From Salibaculum sp031581025 (GTDB taxonomy: Bacteria; Pseudomonadota; Alphaproteobacteria; Rhodobacterales; Rhodobacteraceae), in assembly GCF_031581025.1 (NCBI RefSeq), contig NZ_JAVLCA010000024.1: 35,115 nucleotides of DNA. The stretch is one strand, 5' to 3'. How positions within the stretch are numbered: position 1 is the stretch's first letter; every line of letters begins with the position of its first letter. Of this stretch, positions 17,626 to 25,181 are shown piece by piece. Position numbers and translations under genes: made by a program. The notes below the pieces were generated by a model, which was given only the letters and a program-made list of their open reading frames with translations, was not told the DNA's origin and searched no databases.

Positions 17626-17715
17626 GAAGTCCAACAGGGAGGTATGAAGATGATGAGCTTTTCAGCATCACCCGCTTCACAAGACGATTTAGGCAGCAGT
17701 CCCGACCCGCGCAAT
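17599..17715 (-). ncRNA. Candidate AbcR-like trans-acting sRNA
   Basis: Reading on the minus strand there is a hairpin TGAT-GCT-GAAA-AGC-(TC)-ATCA with a GNRA loop (17651-17670), then an unpaired stretch containing ACCTCCCTGTTGG (17631-17643), then the terminator. ACCTCCC is a perfect anti-Shine-Dalgarno, and the longer block is complementary to CCAACAGGGAGG, a leader sequence I associate with substrate-binding-protein genes of ABC/TRAP transporters in this group. Position next to an LsrB/VtlR-type LysR gene, length near 115 nt and anti-SD seed all match AbcR (alpha-r15) sRNAs of Rhizobiales, which silence ABC transporter mRNAs. The 5' end is uncertain (about 17710-17720); a weak promoter GTGATG-N17-TAGGCA lies upstream. 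The stretch is visibly less GC-rich than the flanking genes. Confidence 0.62.
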
Positions 17716-17746
17716 GCCTATTGCTGCAACGCCTTCACATCACGGG

Positions 17747-17763
17747 TATGAGTATTTTGCATA
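17747..17763. promoter_or_regulatory. Candidate LysR-type box upstream of the sRNA
   Basis: TATG-N9-CATA is a dyad that satisfies the T-N11-A rule for LysR-regulator boxes. It lies between the lsrB stop and the probable sRNA start, roughly at -35 to -55 of the sRNA. In Brucella the LysR protein VtlR directly activates abcR2, so an activator site is expected here. Support is the dyad and its place only. Confidence 0.35.
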
Positions 17764-17793
17764 GCGCGCACTTGGAAGGGGCCGCAGCCGCGA

Positions 17794-18696
17794 TCAGGCG
17801 GTTTCAGCGCGCGCGCGGCGGCGATGGGCGAGGATTTCCTCCTGCACGAAATCGCGGAAGGCCATGACCCGCTTGGATTGGCGCAGCTCCTCGGGATAGG
17901 CAAGAAAAACAGGGACTTCGCCGCTCTCGACCTCGGGCAGCACGCGACGCAGGCGGGGCGTGAACTCGGCCACGTAGTCCGGAAGGACGCCGATTCCGAG
18001 GTCCGATTGCACCGCCTGAAGCACCCCGAAATAGTTGTTCACATGGAGCAGCTTTGGCGTGTCGTAGGTCAGCAGGTGTTGCACGAGTGTCGCACCTGCC
18101 GCCACCTGAAAGGCGTTCGGGCTCTGGCAGATCAGCCGATGGGCGCCGATCTGGTCCAGCCGACCGATTGGGCCGGCGGCATCAAGGTAGGCATCCGTCG
18201 CATAAAGCCGCATCCTGACCGACATCAGCCGCTTGCGGATCAGGTCGGCCTGGCTGGGTTCCTTCATGCGGATGGCCACATCGGCCTCGCGCATGGGCAG
18301 GTCCAGCACCCGTTCCTCGAGCATCAGGTCGATGTTCAGGTCAGGGTACTTGGCATAGAGCGTGGGCAGGCGCGGCGCCAGCCAGAGTGTGCCGAAGCCG
18401 GTGGTCGTCGTGACCTTGAGCTCACCGAAGACCTCTTCCTCGCTGTCCTTTATCCGGGCCGAGGCGGCATCGAGTCGGCGGCTCATGGCCCGGGTCGCAT
18501 CGAAGAGCAACTCGCCCTGCTCGGTGAGAATCAGCCCCCGCGCGTGGCGGTGAAACAGGGTGGTGTTGAGCGACTCCTCCAGCGCGCGGATCTGGCGCGA
18601 GACCGCCGATTGGCTCAGGTGCAGCATGTCGCCGGCATGGGTCAAGCTGCCCGCATCGGCCACCGCGTGAAAGATTCTCAGCTTGTCCCAGTCCAT
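17794..18696 (-). CDS. lsrB: LysR-type regulator, LsrB/VtlR-like
   Basis: 300 aa DNA-binding transcription factor. The N-terminal winged HTH (about 3-62) reads MDWDKLRIFHAVADAGSLTH, HLSQSAVSRQIRALEESL, LFHRHARGLILTEQGELL; the co-inducer domain follows (about 90-290). The HTH, including FHRHARGLILTEQGEL, and the C-terminal YPEEL-x6-MAFRDF are strikingly like LsrB of Sinorhizobium and VtlR of Brucella, as I recall those sequences. These regulate AbcR sRNAs, redox and surface functions. I start at 18696, since AAGGA is 6-7 nt upstream; an ATG at 18702 abuts that RBS. It is divergent from the indolepyruvate oxidoreductase gene across a gap with a dyad operator, and the candidate AbcR-like sRNA lies downstream on the same strand. 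Confidence 0.85.
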   Translation of the reverse strand: MDWDKLRIFHAVADAGSLTHAGDMLHLSQSAVSRQIRALEESLNTTLFHRHARGLILTEQGELLFDATRAMSRRLDAASARIKDSEEEVFGELKVTTTTGFGTLWLAPRLPTLYAKYPDLNIDLMLEERVLDLPMREADVAIRMKEPSQADLIRKRLMSVRMRLYATDAYLDAAGPIGRLDQIGAHRLICQSPNAFQVAAGATLVQHLLTYDTPKLLHVNNYFGVLQAVQSDLGIGVLPDYVAEFTPRLRRVLPEVESGEVPVFLAYPEELRQSKRVMAFRDFVQEEILAHRRRARAETA

Positions 18697-18793
18697 CGCC
18701 ATTCCTTCCGGAAAGCCTGCGCCGCCAGTTCCTGTTGGTCATTACACTGCGTGCTATGGTCTTTGCAAAGGGCATTGTCGCGCAGTTCGTCCT

Positions 18794-18821
18794 TTGTAGG
18801 TCAGTGTTTGTGACCTATACT
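18794..18821 (+). promoter_or_regulatory. Promoter of the indolepyruvate oxidoreductase gene
   Basis: TTGTAG (18794-18799), 16-bp spacer and TATACT (18816-18821), 34 bp before the ATG. The -10 matches five of six consensus bases. The region between the hexamers is filled by a perfect dyad (18797-18817), so the promoter is probably controlled by a DNA-binding protein. Confidence 0.6.
18797..18817. promoter_or_regulatory. Dyad operator in the divergent lsrB/ior gap
   Basis: TAGGTCA-N7-TGACCTA, perfect 7-bp arms, centred in the ior promoter between -35 and -10. The inner TCA-N7-TGA obeys the LysR T-N11-A rule. A site covering the core promoter suggests repression of the plus-strand gene. A second short palindrome, CTTTGCAAAG, is at 18761-18770, overlapping a candidate lsrB -35 (TTGCAA-N16-TGTAAT on the minus strand). 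Confidence 0.55.
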
Positions 18822-18855
18822 GTCGTAACGCTCAACGGATGCGAGGAGGTGCCCA

Positions 18856-21800
18856 ATGAGCCTGCAGGAGATATCCCTGTCCGACCGGTTCGATCTTTCG
18901 AAATCGCCGGTGCTGCTCAACGGCACCCAGGCGCTGGTGCGGCTAATGCTGATGCAACGCGCGCGCGATGCCGCGGCGGGGCTCGAGACCGCGGGCTACG
19001 TGACGGGCTATCGCGGCTCGCCGCTGGGGTCGGTGGACCTGCAGATGCAGCGCGCCGAAAAGGAACTGGCCGCGGCGCAGGTGCGGTTCCAGCCGGGGCT
19101 GAACGAGGATCTGGCCGCCACGGCGCTCTGGGGCAGCCAGCAGGCGGAGCTGCGCGGCGAGGGGGGCCATGATGGCGTCTTCGGCCTGTGGTATGGCAAG
19201 GGACCGGGGGTGGACCGCTCGGGCGACGTGATGCGCCATGCCAACATGGCCGGAACCGCGCCAAATGGCGGCGTCCTGATGGCCATGGGGGACGATCACA
19301 CCGGCGAAAGCAGCACCACGCTGCACCAGTCCGACTGGGCCATGGTGGATGCCTACATGCCCATCGTCAGCCCCGCCGGGGTGCAGGAAATCCTCGATTA
19401 CGGGCTTTACGGCTGGGCGCTGAGCCGCTTTGCCGGGGTCTGGGTCGGCCTCAAGACGATGAAGGACACCATCGAGGTCACCAGCGTCGTGGATGGTGAC
19501 CCCTTCCGCCAGTCCTTCGTCACACCCGATTTTCCCATGCCCGAGGGGGGCCTGAACATCCGCCTGATCGACACGCCAGTGGCGCAAGAGGCACGGATGA
19601 TCGACCACAAGCGGTTCGCCGCCGAGGCCTTTTCGCACGCCAATGGCATGGACCGGCGGGTCTGGGGTAAACCGGGCGCGAAGATCGGGCTGGTGGCCGC
19701 GGGCAAGAACTGGCTGGATCTGCAGCACGCCCTGTCGCTGCTGGGCATCGACGCGGCCGAGGCCGAACGGCTGGGGATCACCACCTACAAGGTCGGGCAG
19801 GTCTGGCCCATGGACATGATCGGCTTTCACGACTGGGCCGAGGGGCTGGACCTGATCATCTGCGTTGAGGAAAAGCGCAAGCTGATCGAGGTGCAGGTCA
19901 AGGAGGCGATCTTCGACGACCGTCAAGGACGGCGCGTCTACGGCTGGCACAAGGGCAACGCCTATGTCGGCGACCGGCGCGAGGAACTGTTCCCGACCCG
20001 CTATGCGCTCGACCCGATCTGGGTGGCCGAGAAGCTGGGCGCGGTGCTCATCGAAGAGGGCCGCCGCACCGACGCCATCGAGGGCGCGCTGGCCAAGCTC
20101 GCCGAGGCCCGCCGCGCCGACAACGCCGAGGAGATCGCGGCCCGACTGCCCTACTATTGCTCGGGCTGCCCGCACAACAGTTCGACCAAGGTGCCGGAAG
20201 GCGCGCGCGCCTATGCCGGGATCGGCTGTCACTACATGGTGCAATGGATGGACCGCGACACCGTCGGCTTTACCCAGATGGGTGGCGAGGGGGCGAACTG
20301 GGTGGGCGAGGCGCCGTTCTCGACGCGCGCCCATGTTTTCCAGAACCTCGGGGATGGCACCTACAACCATTCCGGCGTTCAGGCGATCCGCTTCGCGCTG
20401 ATGGCCGGCACCAACATCACCTACAAGATCCTGTATAATGACGCGGTCGCCATGACCGGCGGCCAGAAGAACGACGGCGACCTCGGCCCGGACCAGATCT
20501 GCCGCGAGTTGCTGGCCATGGGCCTGCGCGACGTGGCCGTGGTGCATGATCCCAAGGAAGGCTTCGACATCCACAGCCTGCCCGCCGGTGTTCATGTGCA
20601 TGACCGCGCCGACATGGACGCCGTGCAGCGCGGCATGGCGCAGGTGCCCGGGGTCTCGGCAATCGTCTATGTCCAGACCTGCGCCGCCGAGAAACGTCGC
20701 CGCCGCAAGCGCGGCCAGTTTCCCGATCCCGACCGCCGCGTCTTCATCAACACCGATGTTTGCGAGGGCTGCGGCGATTGCGGGGTGCAGTCGAACTGCG
20801 TCTCGATCGTGCCGGTGGAAACCGAACTGGGCCGCAAGCGCGCCATCGACCAGTCAAGCTGCAACAAGGATTTCTCCTGCCTCAAGGGGTTCTGCCCCAG
20901 CTTCGTGACCGTCGAGGGCGCGCAGCTGCGCCGCGACGAGGGCGTGGGGCTGGACTTGCCCGCGTTGCCCGCGCCCGCGCTGCCGGTGATCGAGGGCACG
21001 CACAACGTCGTCATCACCGGCGTGGGCGGCACCGGCGTGGTGACCATCGGCGCGGTGCTGGCCATGGCCGCCCATGTCGACGGCAAGGCGGCCGGCATGA
21101 TGGAGATGGCGGGCCTCGCGCAGAAGGGCGGCGCGGTGCACATCCATTGCCGCATCGCCGAAGAGGCCCGGGACATCGCCGCGATCCGCGTGGCGATCGG
21201 GGAATGCGATACGCTGATCGGTGGCGACCTTGTGGTCAGCGCCGGGGCCAGGACGCTGGGCCTGACGACGCCGGGCCGCACCCGCGCGGTGGTGAACGCG
21301 CATGAGGTCATGACCGGCGATTTCACCCGCGACACGGAATTCACGCTGCCGACCGACCGCTTGAAACTGGCGCTGCAGGCGCGTCTGCAAGACCGGCTGG
21401 CGATGTTCGACGCGAACGAACTGGCCAGCCACCTGCTGGGCGATGCGATCTATTCCAACATGCTGATCTTCGGCGCCTGCTGGCAGATGGGCGGCATTCC
21501 CGTCTCGGAGGCGGCGATCAAGCGCGCCATCGCGCTCAACGGCGCCGCGGTCGCGCGCAACACCCGGGCCTTCGACTATGGCCGCTGGGCCGTGCTGCAC
21601 CCCGACGAGGCGGCGGCGCTGCTGGAGGACAAGGTGGTCGAGAAGCCGAAAACCCCGGATGAGCAGATCGCCTATCGCGCTGCGCATCTGACCGCCTATC
21701 AGGATACCGCCTATGCGAAACGCTACACCGATTTCGTCGCCCGCTTTGACGGGCCTTTGAAAGAGGCTGTGGCCAAGGGCTATCACAAGCTGCTGGCCTA

Positions 21801-22275
21801 CAAGGACGAATACGAGGTCGCGCGCCTGCACCTTGAAACCCGCGCCAAGGCCGAGGCCGAACTGGGCAGTGACATCAAGCTGACCTACCATCTGGCCCCG
21901 CCGGGGCTGAGCAAGGCGGGCTCGGACGGGCGGCCGCAGAAACGCGCCTTCCGCGAGGCGACCCTGCGGCGGCTGTTTCCGCTGCTGGCGCGGCTCAAGC
22001 GCCTGCGCGGCACCTGGGCCGATCCCTTCGGGCGCACCGCCGAGCGGCGCATGGAACGCGGCCTGATCGCGCAATACGAGGCCGACATAGACGAGGCCCT
22101 GCGCCTGATGCGCCGCGACACGCAAGAGGCCGCCCTCGCGCTAGCCGAGCTGCCGCTGTCCATCCGCGGCTTCGGGCCGGTGAAACAGGCCAACACGGAC
22201 AAGGCCGCGAAACGGCGCGAGGAACTGCTGGCCGTGCTGCGCGCGCCCGAGCGGGAAAAACGGGCCGCCGAGTAA
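18856..22275 (+). CDS. Indolepyruvate:ferredoxin oxidoreductase, fused single chain
   Basis: 1139 aa. It oxidatively decarboxylates aryl pyruvates (or related 2-oxo acids) from amino-acid transamination to acyl-CoA, reducing ferredoxin. Order: pyruvate:ferredoxin oxidoreductase-like alpha part (GYRGSPLGSVD near the start), thiamine-diphosphate domain with YYCSGCPHNSS, GIGCHYM, G499-D-G501 and AVAMTGGQKNDG, then a cysteine cluster (C636, C639, C642, C648, C669, C675, C680) fit for [4Fe-4S] clusters. The gamma part follows from about residue 714 (VVITGVGGTGVVTIGAVLA, MAGLAQKGGAVHIH), with a long C-terminal extension. In archaea these are two subunits (IorA, IorB); the fused form is known from proteobacteria. 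RBS GAGGAGGT (18843-18850) is 5 nt before the ATG. It is divergent from the LysR gene and monocistronic as far as visible. Confidence 0.92.
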   Translation: MSLQEISLSDRFDLSKSPVLLNGTQALVRLMLMQRARDAAAGLETAGYVTGYRGSPLGSVDLQMQRAEKELAAAQVRFQPGLNEDLAATALWGSQQAELRGEGGHDGVFGLWYGKGPGVDRSGDVMRHANMAGTAPNGGVLMAMGDDHTGESSTTLHQSDWAMVDAYMPIVSPAGVQEILDYGLYGWALSRFAGVWVGLKTMKDTIEVTSVVDGDPFRQSFVTPDFPMPEGGLNIRLIDTPVAQEARMIDHKRFAAEAFSHANGMDRRVWGKPGAKIGLVAAGKNWLDLQHALSLLGIDAAEAERLGITTYKVGQVWPMDMIGFHDWAEGLDLIICVEEKRKLIEVQVKEAIFDDRQGRRVYGWHKGNAYVGDRREELFPTRYALDPIWVAEKLGAVLIEEGRRTDAIEGALAKLAEARRADNAEEIAARLPYYCSGCPHNSSTKVPEGARAYAGIGCHYMVQWMDRDTVGFTQMGGEGANWVGEAPFSTRAHVFQNLGDGTYNHSGVQAIRFALMAGTNITYKILYNDAVAMTGGQKNDGDLGPDQICRELLAMGLRDVAVVHDPKEGFDIHSLPAGVHVHDRADMDAVQRGMAQVPGVSAIVYVQTCAAEKRRRRKRGQFPDPDRRVFINTDVCEGCGDCGVQSNCVSIVPVETELGRKRAIDQSSCNKDFSCLKGFCPSFVTVEGAQLRRDEGVGLDLPALPAPALPVIEGTHNVVITGVGGTGVVTIGAVLAMAAHVDGKAAGMMEMAGLAQKGGAVHIHCRIAEEARDIAAIRVAIGECDTLIGGDLVVSAGARTLGLTTPGRTRAVVNAHEVMTGDFTRDTEFTLPTDRLKLALQARLQDRLAMFDANELASHLLGDAIYSNMLIFGACWQMGGIPVSEAAIKRAIALNGAAVARNTRAFDYGRWAVLHPDEAAALLEDKVVEKPKTPDEQIAYRAAHLTAYQDTAYAKRYTDFVARFDGPLKEAVAKGYHKLLAYKDEYEVARLHLETRAKAEAELGSDIKLTYHLAPPGLSKAGSDGRPQKRAFREATLRRLFPLLARLKRLRGTWADPFGRTAERRMERGLIAQYEADIDEALRLMRRDTQEAALALAELPLSIRGFGPVKQANTDKAAKRREELLAVLRAPEREKRAAE

Positions 22276-22373
22276 CAGTTTGATGTCAAAACGCCCTTCG
22301 GGCTGGCGATTGCCGCGGCGGCTGCCTAGTATCGCCAGACCCCGCCCGACAGGACAAACCCGCCGATCCCGAG

Positions 22374-23291
22374 ATGAGCGACAAGCAGATAGCCCGCGAC
22401 ATTTCCTATTCCCATTCCGCCCGCTCTCGCGGGGGGCGGGCTATGATTCGCGTGATGGAGAACGCCACCGGGCGGCTGCGGCTGATCCGCAAGGTGCGTG
22501 GCTATGCCGAGGAGGTCGCCGAGGGCCGCGATTTCTGGCAGGTGATCTGCGAGCGCTACCGCATCCGGCTGGAGGTCGTGGGCGGCAGCCTCGAGGACAT
22601 CCCCGCCGAGGGCCCGCTGGTACTGGTGGCGAACCACCCCTACGGCATCCTTGACGGGCTGATGCTGGGGCGCATCCTGTCACAGTGCCGGGCAGGGGAT
22701 TTCCGGGTGCTGGCGCACAAGGTCTTTCGCAAGTCGCCCGATCTCGAGCGGGTCATCCTGCCCATCGACTTCGACGAGACGAAAGAGGCCGCCCGCCGCA
22801 ACATGGACACCCGCAAGGAGGCGCTGCGCTATCTCGGGCAGGGCGGGGCCATCGGCATCTTTCCCGGCGGAACGGTCAGCACCTCGGTCAAGCCCTTCGC
22901 CCGGCCCATGGACCCGGCGTGGCGCACCTTTACCGCCAAGATGATCGCCCGGTCCGACGCGCAGGTGGTGCCGATCTATTTCGAGGGCCACAACAGCCGC
23001 CTGTTCCAGCTGGCCAGCCACTTGCACTACACCCTGCGCATGGGGCTGCTGATCCGCGAATTCCGCGCCCGGGTGGGCAGCACCGTGCGCGTCGTGATCG
23101 GACAGCCCATTCCCGCCGCGCGGCTTGACCCCTTGCGTTCCGATCCGAAAGCCATGATGGATTTCCTGCGCAAGGCGACGTATGAGCTTTCGCCAAGCCC
23201 GCTGGCCGCCGATGCCATCGGGTTCGAATACGAGGACAGGCACAAGGCAAGGGCAGGCGGGACAGGCGACAATGGCGGTGGGCATCTTTGA
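22374..23291 (+). CDS. Lysophospholipid acyltransferase (PlsC/OlsA-like)
   Basis: 305 aa. The catalytic motif is VANHPYGILDG, H88 to D94, that is HX5D rather than the usual HX4D, a spacing I associate with the hemolysin/OlsA-like LPLAT subgroup. FPGGTVSTS is the acceptor-binding block, and QVVPIYFEGHNS is the conserved later strand. It should transfer an acyl chain to a lysolipid (lysophosphatidate or lyso-ornithine lipid) at the inner membrane. I keep the ATG at 22374 because SYSHSARSRGGRAMIRVMEN is part of the subgroup's N-terminal pattern; the ATG at 22443 would remove it. The last 20 nt overlap the murI start. The substrate is not decided; no olsB partner is nearby. Confidence 0.82.
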   Translation: MSDKQIARDISYSHSARSRGGRAMIRVMENATGRLRLIRKVRGYAEEVAEGRDFWQVICERYRIRLEVVGGSLEDIPAEGPLVLVANHPYGILDGLMLGRILSQCRAGDFRVLAHKVFRKSPDLERVILPIDFDETKEAARRNMDTRKEALRYLGQGGAIGIFPGGTVSTSVKPFARPMDPAWRTFTAKMIARSDAQVVPIYFEGHNSRLFQLASHLHYTLRMGLLIREFRARVGSTVRVVIGQPIPAARLDPLRSDPKAMMDFLRKATYELSPSPLAADAIGFEYEDRHKARAGGTGDNGGGHL

Positions 23292-24084
23292 CAGCGGTCT
23301 GGGCGGGCTGACGGTTTTCGACGCGGTGCAAAAGCGCCTGCCGGATGTGCCCTTCGTCTACTATGCCGACAGCGCGCACACGCCCTATGGCGTGCGTGAT
23401 GCGCAGGACATCTATGAGCTGGCCACTGCCGGCGTGCAGCGCCTGTTCGACGCGGGCTGCGATCTGGTGATCCTGGCCTGCAACACCGCCAGCGCCGCCG
23501 CCCTGCGCCGGATGCAGGACGGCTGGGTGCCGCGCGACAAGCGGGTGCTGGGGGTCTTCGTGCCGCTGATCGAGGCGTTGACCGAACGCAAGTGGGGCGA
23601 CAATTCCCCCCCGCGGGAGGTCGCCGTCAAGCATGTGGCGCTTTTTGCCACGCCCGCCACGGTCTCGAGCCGCGCGTTCCAGCGCGAACTGGCCTTCCGC
23701 GCCATCGGTGTGGATGTCGAGGCGCAGGCCTGCGGCGGGGTCGTCGATGCCATCGAAGAGGGCGACATGATATTGGCCGAGGCGCTGGTCAGCTCTCATG
23801 TGGATGCCCTCAAGCGCAAGATGCCGGACCCGGATGCCGCCATCCTCGGCTGCACCCATTACCCGATCATGCAGGCGCAGTTCCAGGCCGCCCTCGGCCC
23901 CGATGTGCAGGTCTTCAGCCAGGCCAACCTGGTGGCCGAAAGCCTGGCCGATTACCTTGAGCGTCATCCGGCCATGATCGGCCCGGGCGAGACGGGCGGG
24001 TTCCTGACCACGGGCGACCCCGGAAAGGTCTCGGCCGGGGCGACGCGATTCCTGCGACGCGAAACCGTCTTTGACGCGGCGTGA
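23272..24084 (+). CDS. murI: Glutamate racemase
   Basis: 270 aa. It interconverts L- and D-glutamate without cofactor, supplying D-glutamate to peptidoglycan. GIFDSGLGGLTVFDAV opens the chain, and the two catalytic cysteines are C70 (ILACNTASAAALR) and C194 (ILGCTHYP). YYADSAHTPYGVRD is the substrate-binding stretch. The ATG is the only start that gives the family N-terminus MAVGIFDSG; the longer open frame upstream is a shadow of the acyltransferase gene, which overlaps by 20 nt. Coupled translation is likely. Together with PBP1A and the amidase it adds to the peptidoglycan genes in the window. Confidence 0.93.
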   Translation: MAVGIFDSGLGGLTVFDAVQKRLPDVPFVYYADSAHTPYGVRDAQDIYELATAGVQRLFDAGCDLVILACNTASAAALRRMQDGWVPRDKRVLGVFVPLIEALTERKWGDNSPPREVAVKHVALFATPATVSSRAFQRELAFRAIGVDVEAQACGGVVDAIEEGDMILAEALVSSHVDALKRKMPDPDAAILGCTHYPIMQAQFQAALGPDVQVFSQANLVAESLADYLERHPAMIGPGETGGFLTTGDPGKVSAGATRFLRRETVFDAA

Positions 24085-24091
24085 TGCCGCC

Positions 24092-24120
24092 TTGCGCGCC
24101 GCGCCGCCAGCCCATACCTC
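24092..24120 (+). promoter_or_regulatory. Candidate promoter of argC-ccmE
   Basis: TTGCGC (24092-24097), 17-bp spacer and TACCTC (24115-24120; ATACCT at 16 bp is an alternative), 20 bp before argC. The hexamers are moderate. The 56-bp gap after murI otherwise holds only the RBS AAGGA (24131-24135). Confidence 0.35.
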
Positions 24121-24140
24121 CTGCCTGACAAAGGACTGAC

Positions 24141-25169
24141 ATGACCCACAAAGTCGCGATTCTCGGGGCGTCCGGCTATACCGGCGCAGAGCTTGTCCGA
24201 CTGATCGCCAGCCATCCGGCGCTGGAGATCGGCGCGCTGTCGGGCAACTCCAAGTCCGGGCTGGCCATGGCCGAGGTCTATCCGCACCTGCGCCACCTGG
24301 ACCTGCCGCGCCTGACCACGATTGACGCGTTGGATTTCACCGGCATCGACCTGGCCTTCTGCGCCCTGCCGCATGCGACCTCGCAGGCGGTCGTGGCCGA
24401 TCTGCCGGCGCATGTGAAGGTCGTGGACCTCTCCGCCGATTTTCGCCTGCGCGATCCGGCAGCCTATGAAACCTGGTACGGCAAGCCCCATGCCGCGCCC
24501 GAGCTGCAGCGAGAGGCGGTCTATGGCCTGACCGAGTTCTACCGCGACCGGATCGCCGGGGCGCGGCTGGTGGCCGGCACGGGCTGCAATGCCGCGACCG
24601 GTCAATTCATCCTGCGCCCGCTGATCGAGGCGGGGGTGATCGACCTCGACCGTATCATCCTGGACCTCAAGGTCGGGGCCTCGGGCGCGGGGCGGGCGGC
24701 AAAGGAACACCTGCTCACCGCCGAGATGGTGGAAAATGTCAGCGCCTATGCCGTGGGCGGCACCCACCGTCACCTTGGCGAGTTCGACCAGGAGTTTTCC
24801 GCCGCCGCAGGCCGAAAGGTCGAGGTGCAGTTCACCCCGCATCTTGTGCCCGCCAGCCGCGGCATCCTGGCCACGGCCTATGTCGAGGGCGAGGCCGCGC
24901 AGGTGCACCGGACGCTTGCCGACCGCTACGCCGAGGAACCCTTCTTGCAGGTTCTGCCCATGGGGCAGGTTCCGGCCATGAAAGAGGTGCGCGGGTCGAA
25001 CCACTGCCATATCGGAGTTGTGGCAGACCGGCGCGCGAATCATGCTATAATCGTTGGCGTGATCGACAATCTGACCAAGGGCTCCAGCGGGCAGGCGATC
25101 CAGAATGCCAACCTGATGCTGGGGCTTGATGAAGCCGTGGGCCTGATGTTGGCCCCGCTCTATCCGTAA
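24141..25169 (+). CDS. argC: N-acetyl-gamma-glutamyl-phosphate reductase
   Basis: 342 aa, type 1 ArgC. It reduces N-acetylglutamyl phosphate to the semialdehyde with NADPH, the third step of arginine synthesis, in the cytosol. The Rossmann motif is VAILGASGYTGAELVRLIA (5-23). The catalytic cysteine is C149 in VAGTGCNAATGQF, with GCN where many relatives have GCY. KVGASGAGRAAKEH and SRGILATAYVEG are the dimerisation/active-site stretches and HCHIGV is near the end, though preceded by EVRGSN. RBS AAGGA is 5 nt before the ATG. ccmE starts 12 bp downstream, so the arginine gene and the cytochrome c maturation cluster are probably co-transcribed. Confidence 0.94.
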   Translation: MTHKVAILGASGYTGAELVRLIASHPALEIGALSGNSKSGLAMAEVYPHLRHLDLPRLTTIDALDFTGIDLAFCALPHATSQAVVADLPAHVKVVDLSADFRLRDPAAYETWYGKPHAAPELQREAVYGLTEFYRDRIAGARLVAGTGCNAATGQFILRPLIEAGVIDLDRIILDLKVGASGAGRAAKEHLLTAEMVENVSAYAVGGTHRHLGEFDQEFSAAAGRKVEVQFTPHLVPASRGILATAYVEGEAAQVHRTLADRYAEEPFLQVLPMGQVPAMKEVRGSNHCHIGVVADRRANHAIIVGVIDNLTKGSSGQAIQNANLMLGLDEAVGLMLAPLYP

Positions 25170-25181
25170 AAGGGCAAGAAC

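Noticed and set aside
17644..17751. Plus-strand small ORF (35 codons, MKMMSFSASPASQDDL...) with a perfect AGGGAGG before ATGATG
   Set aside because: The SD-ATG is the exact complement of the anti-SD seed of the minus-strand sRNA, which explains it better: a terminator follows on that strand, and no plus-strand promoter or conserved protein feature is seen.
22279..22290. TTTGA-TG-TCAAA palindrome after the ior gene as an FNR/FnrL site
   Set aside because: FNR sites need TTGAT-N4-ATCAA; the spacing is wrong and the site lies between ior and the acyltransferase without a matching promoter.
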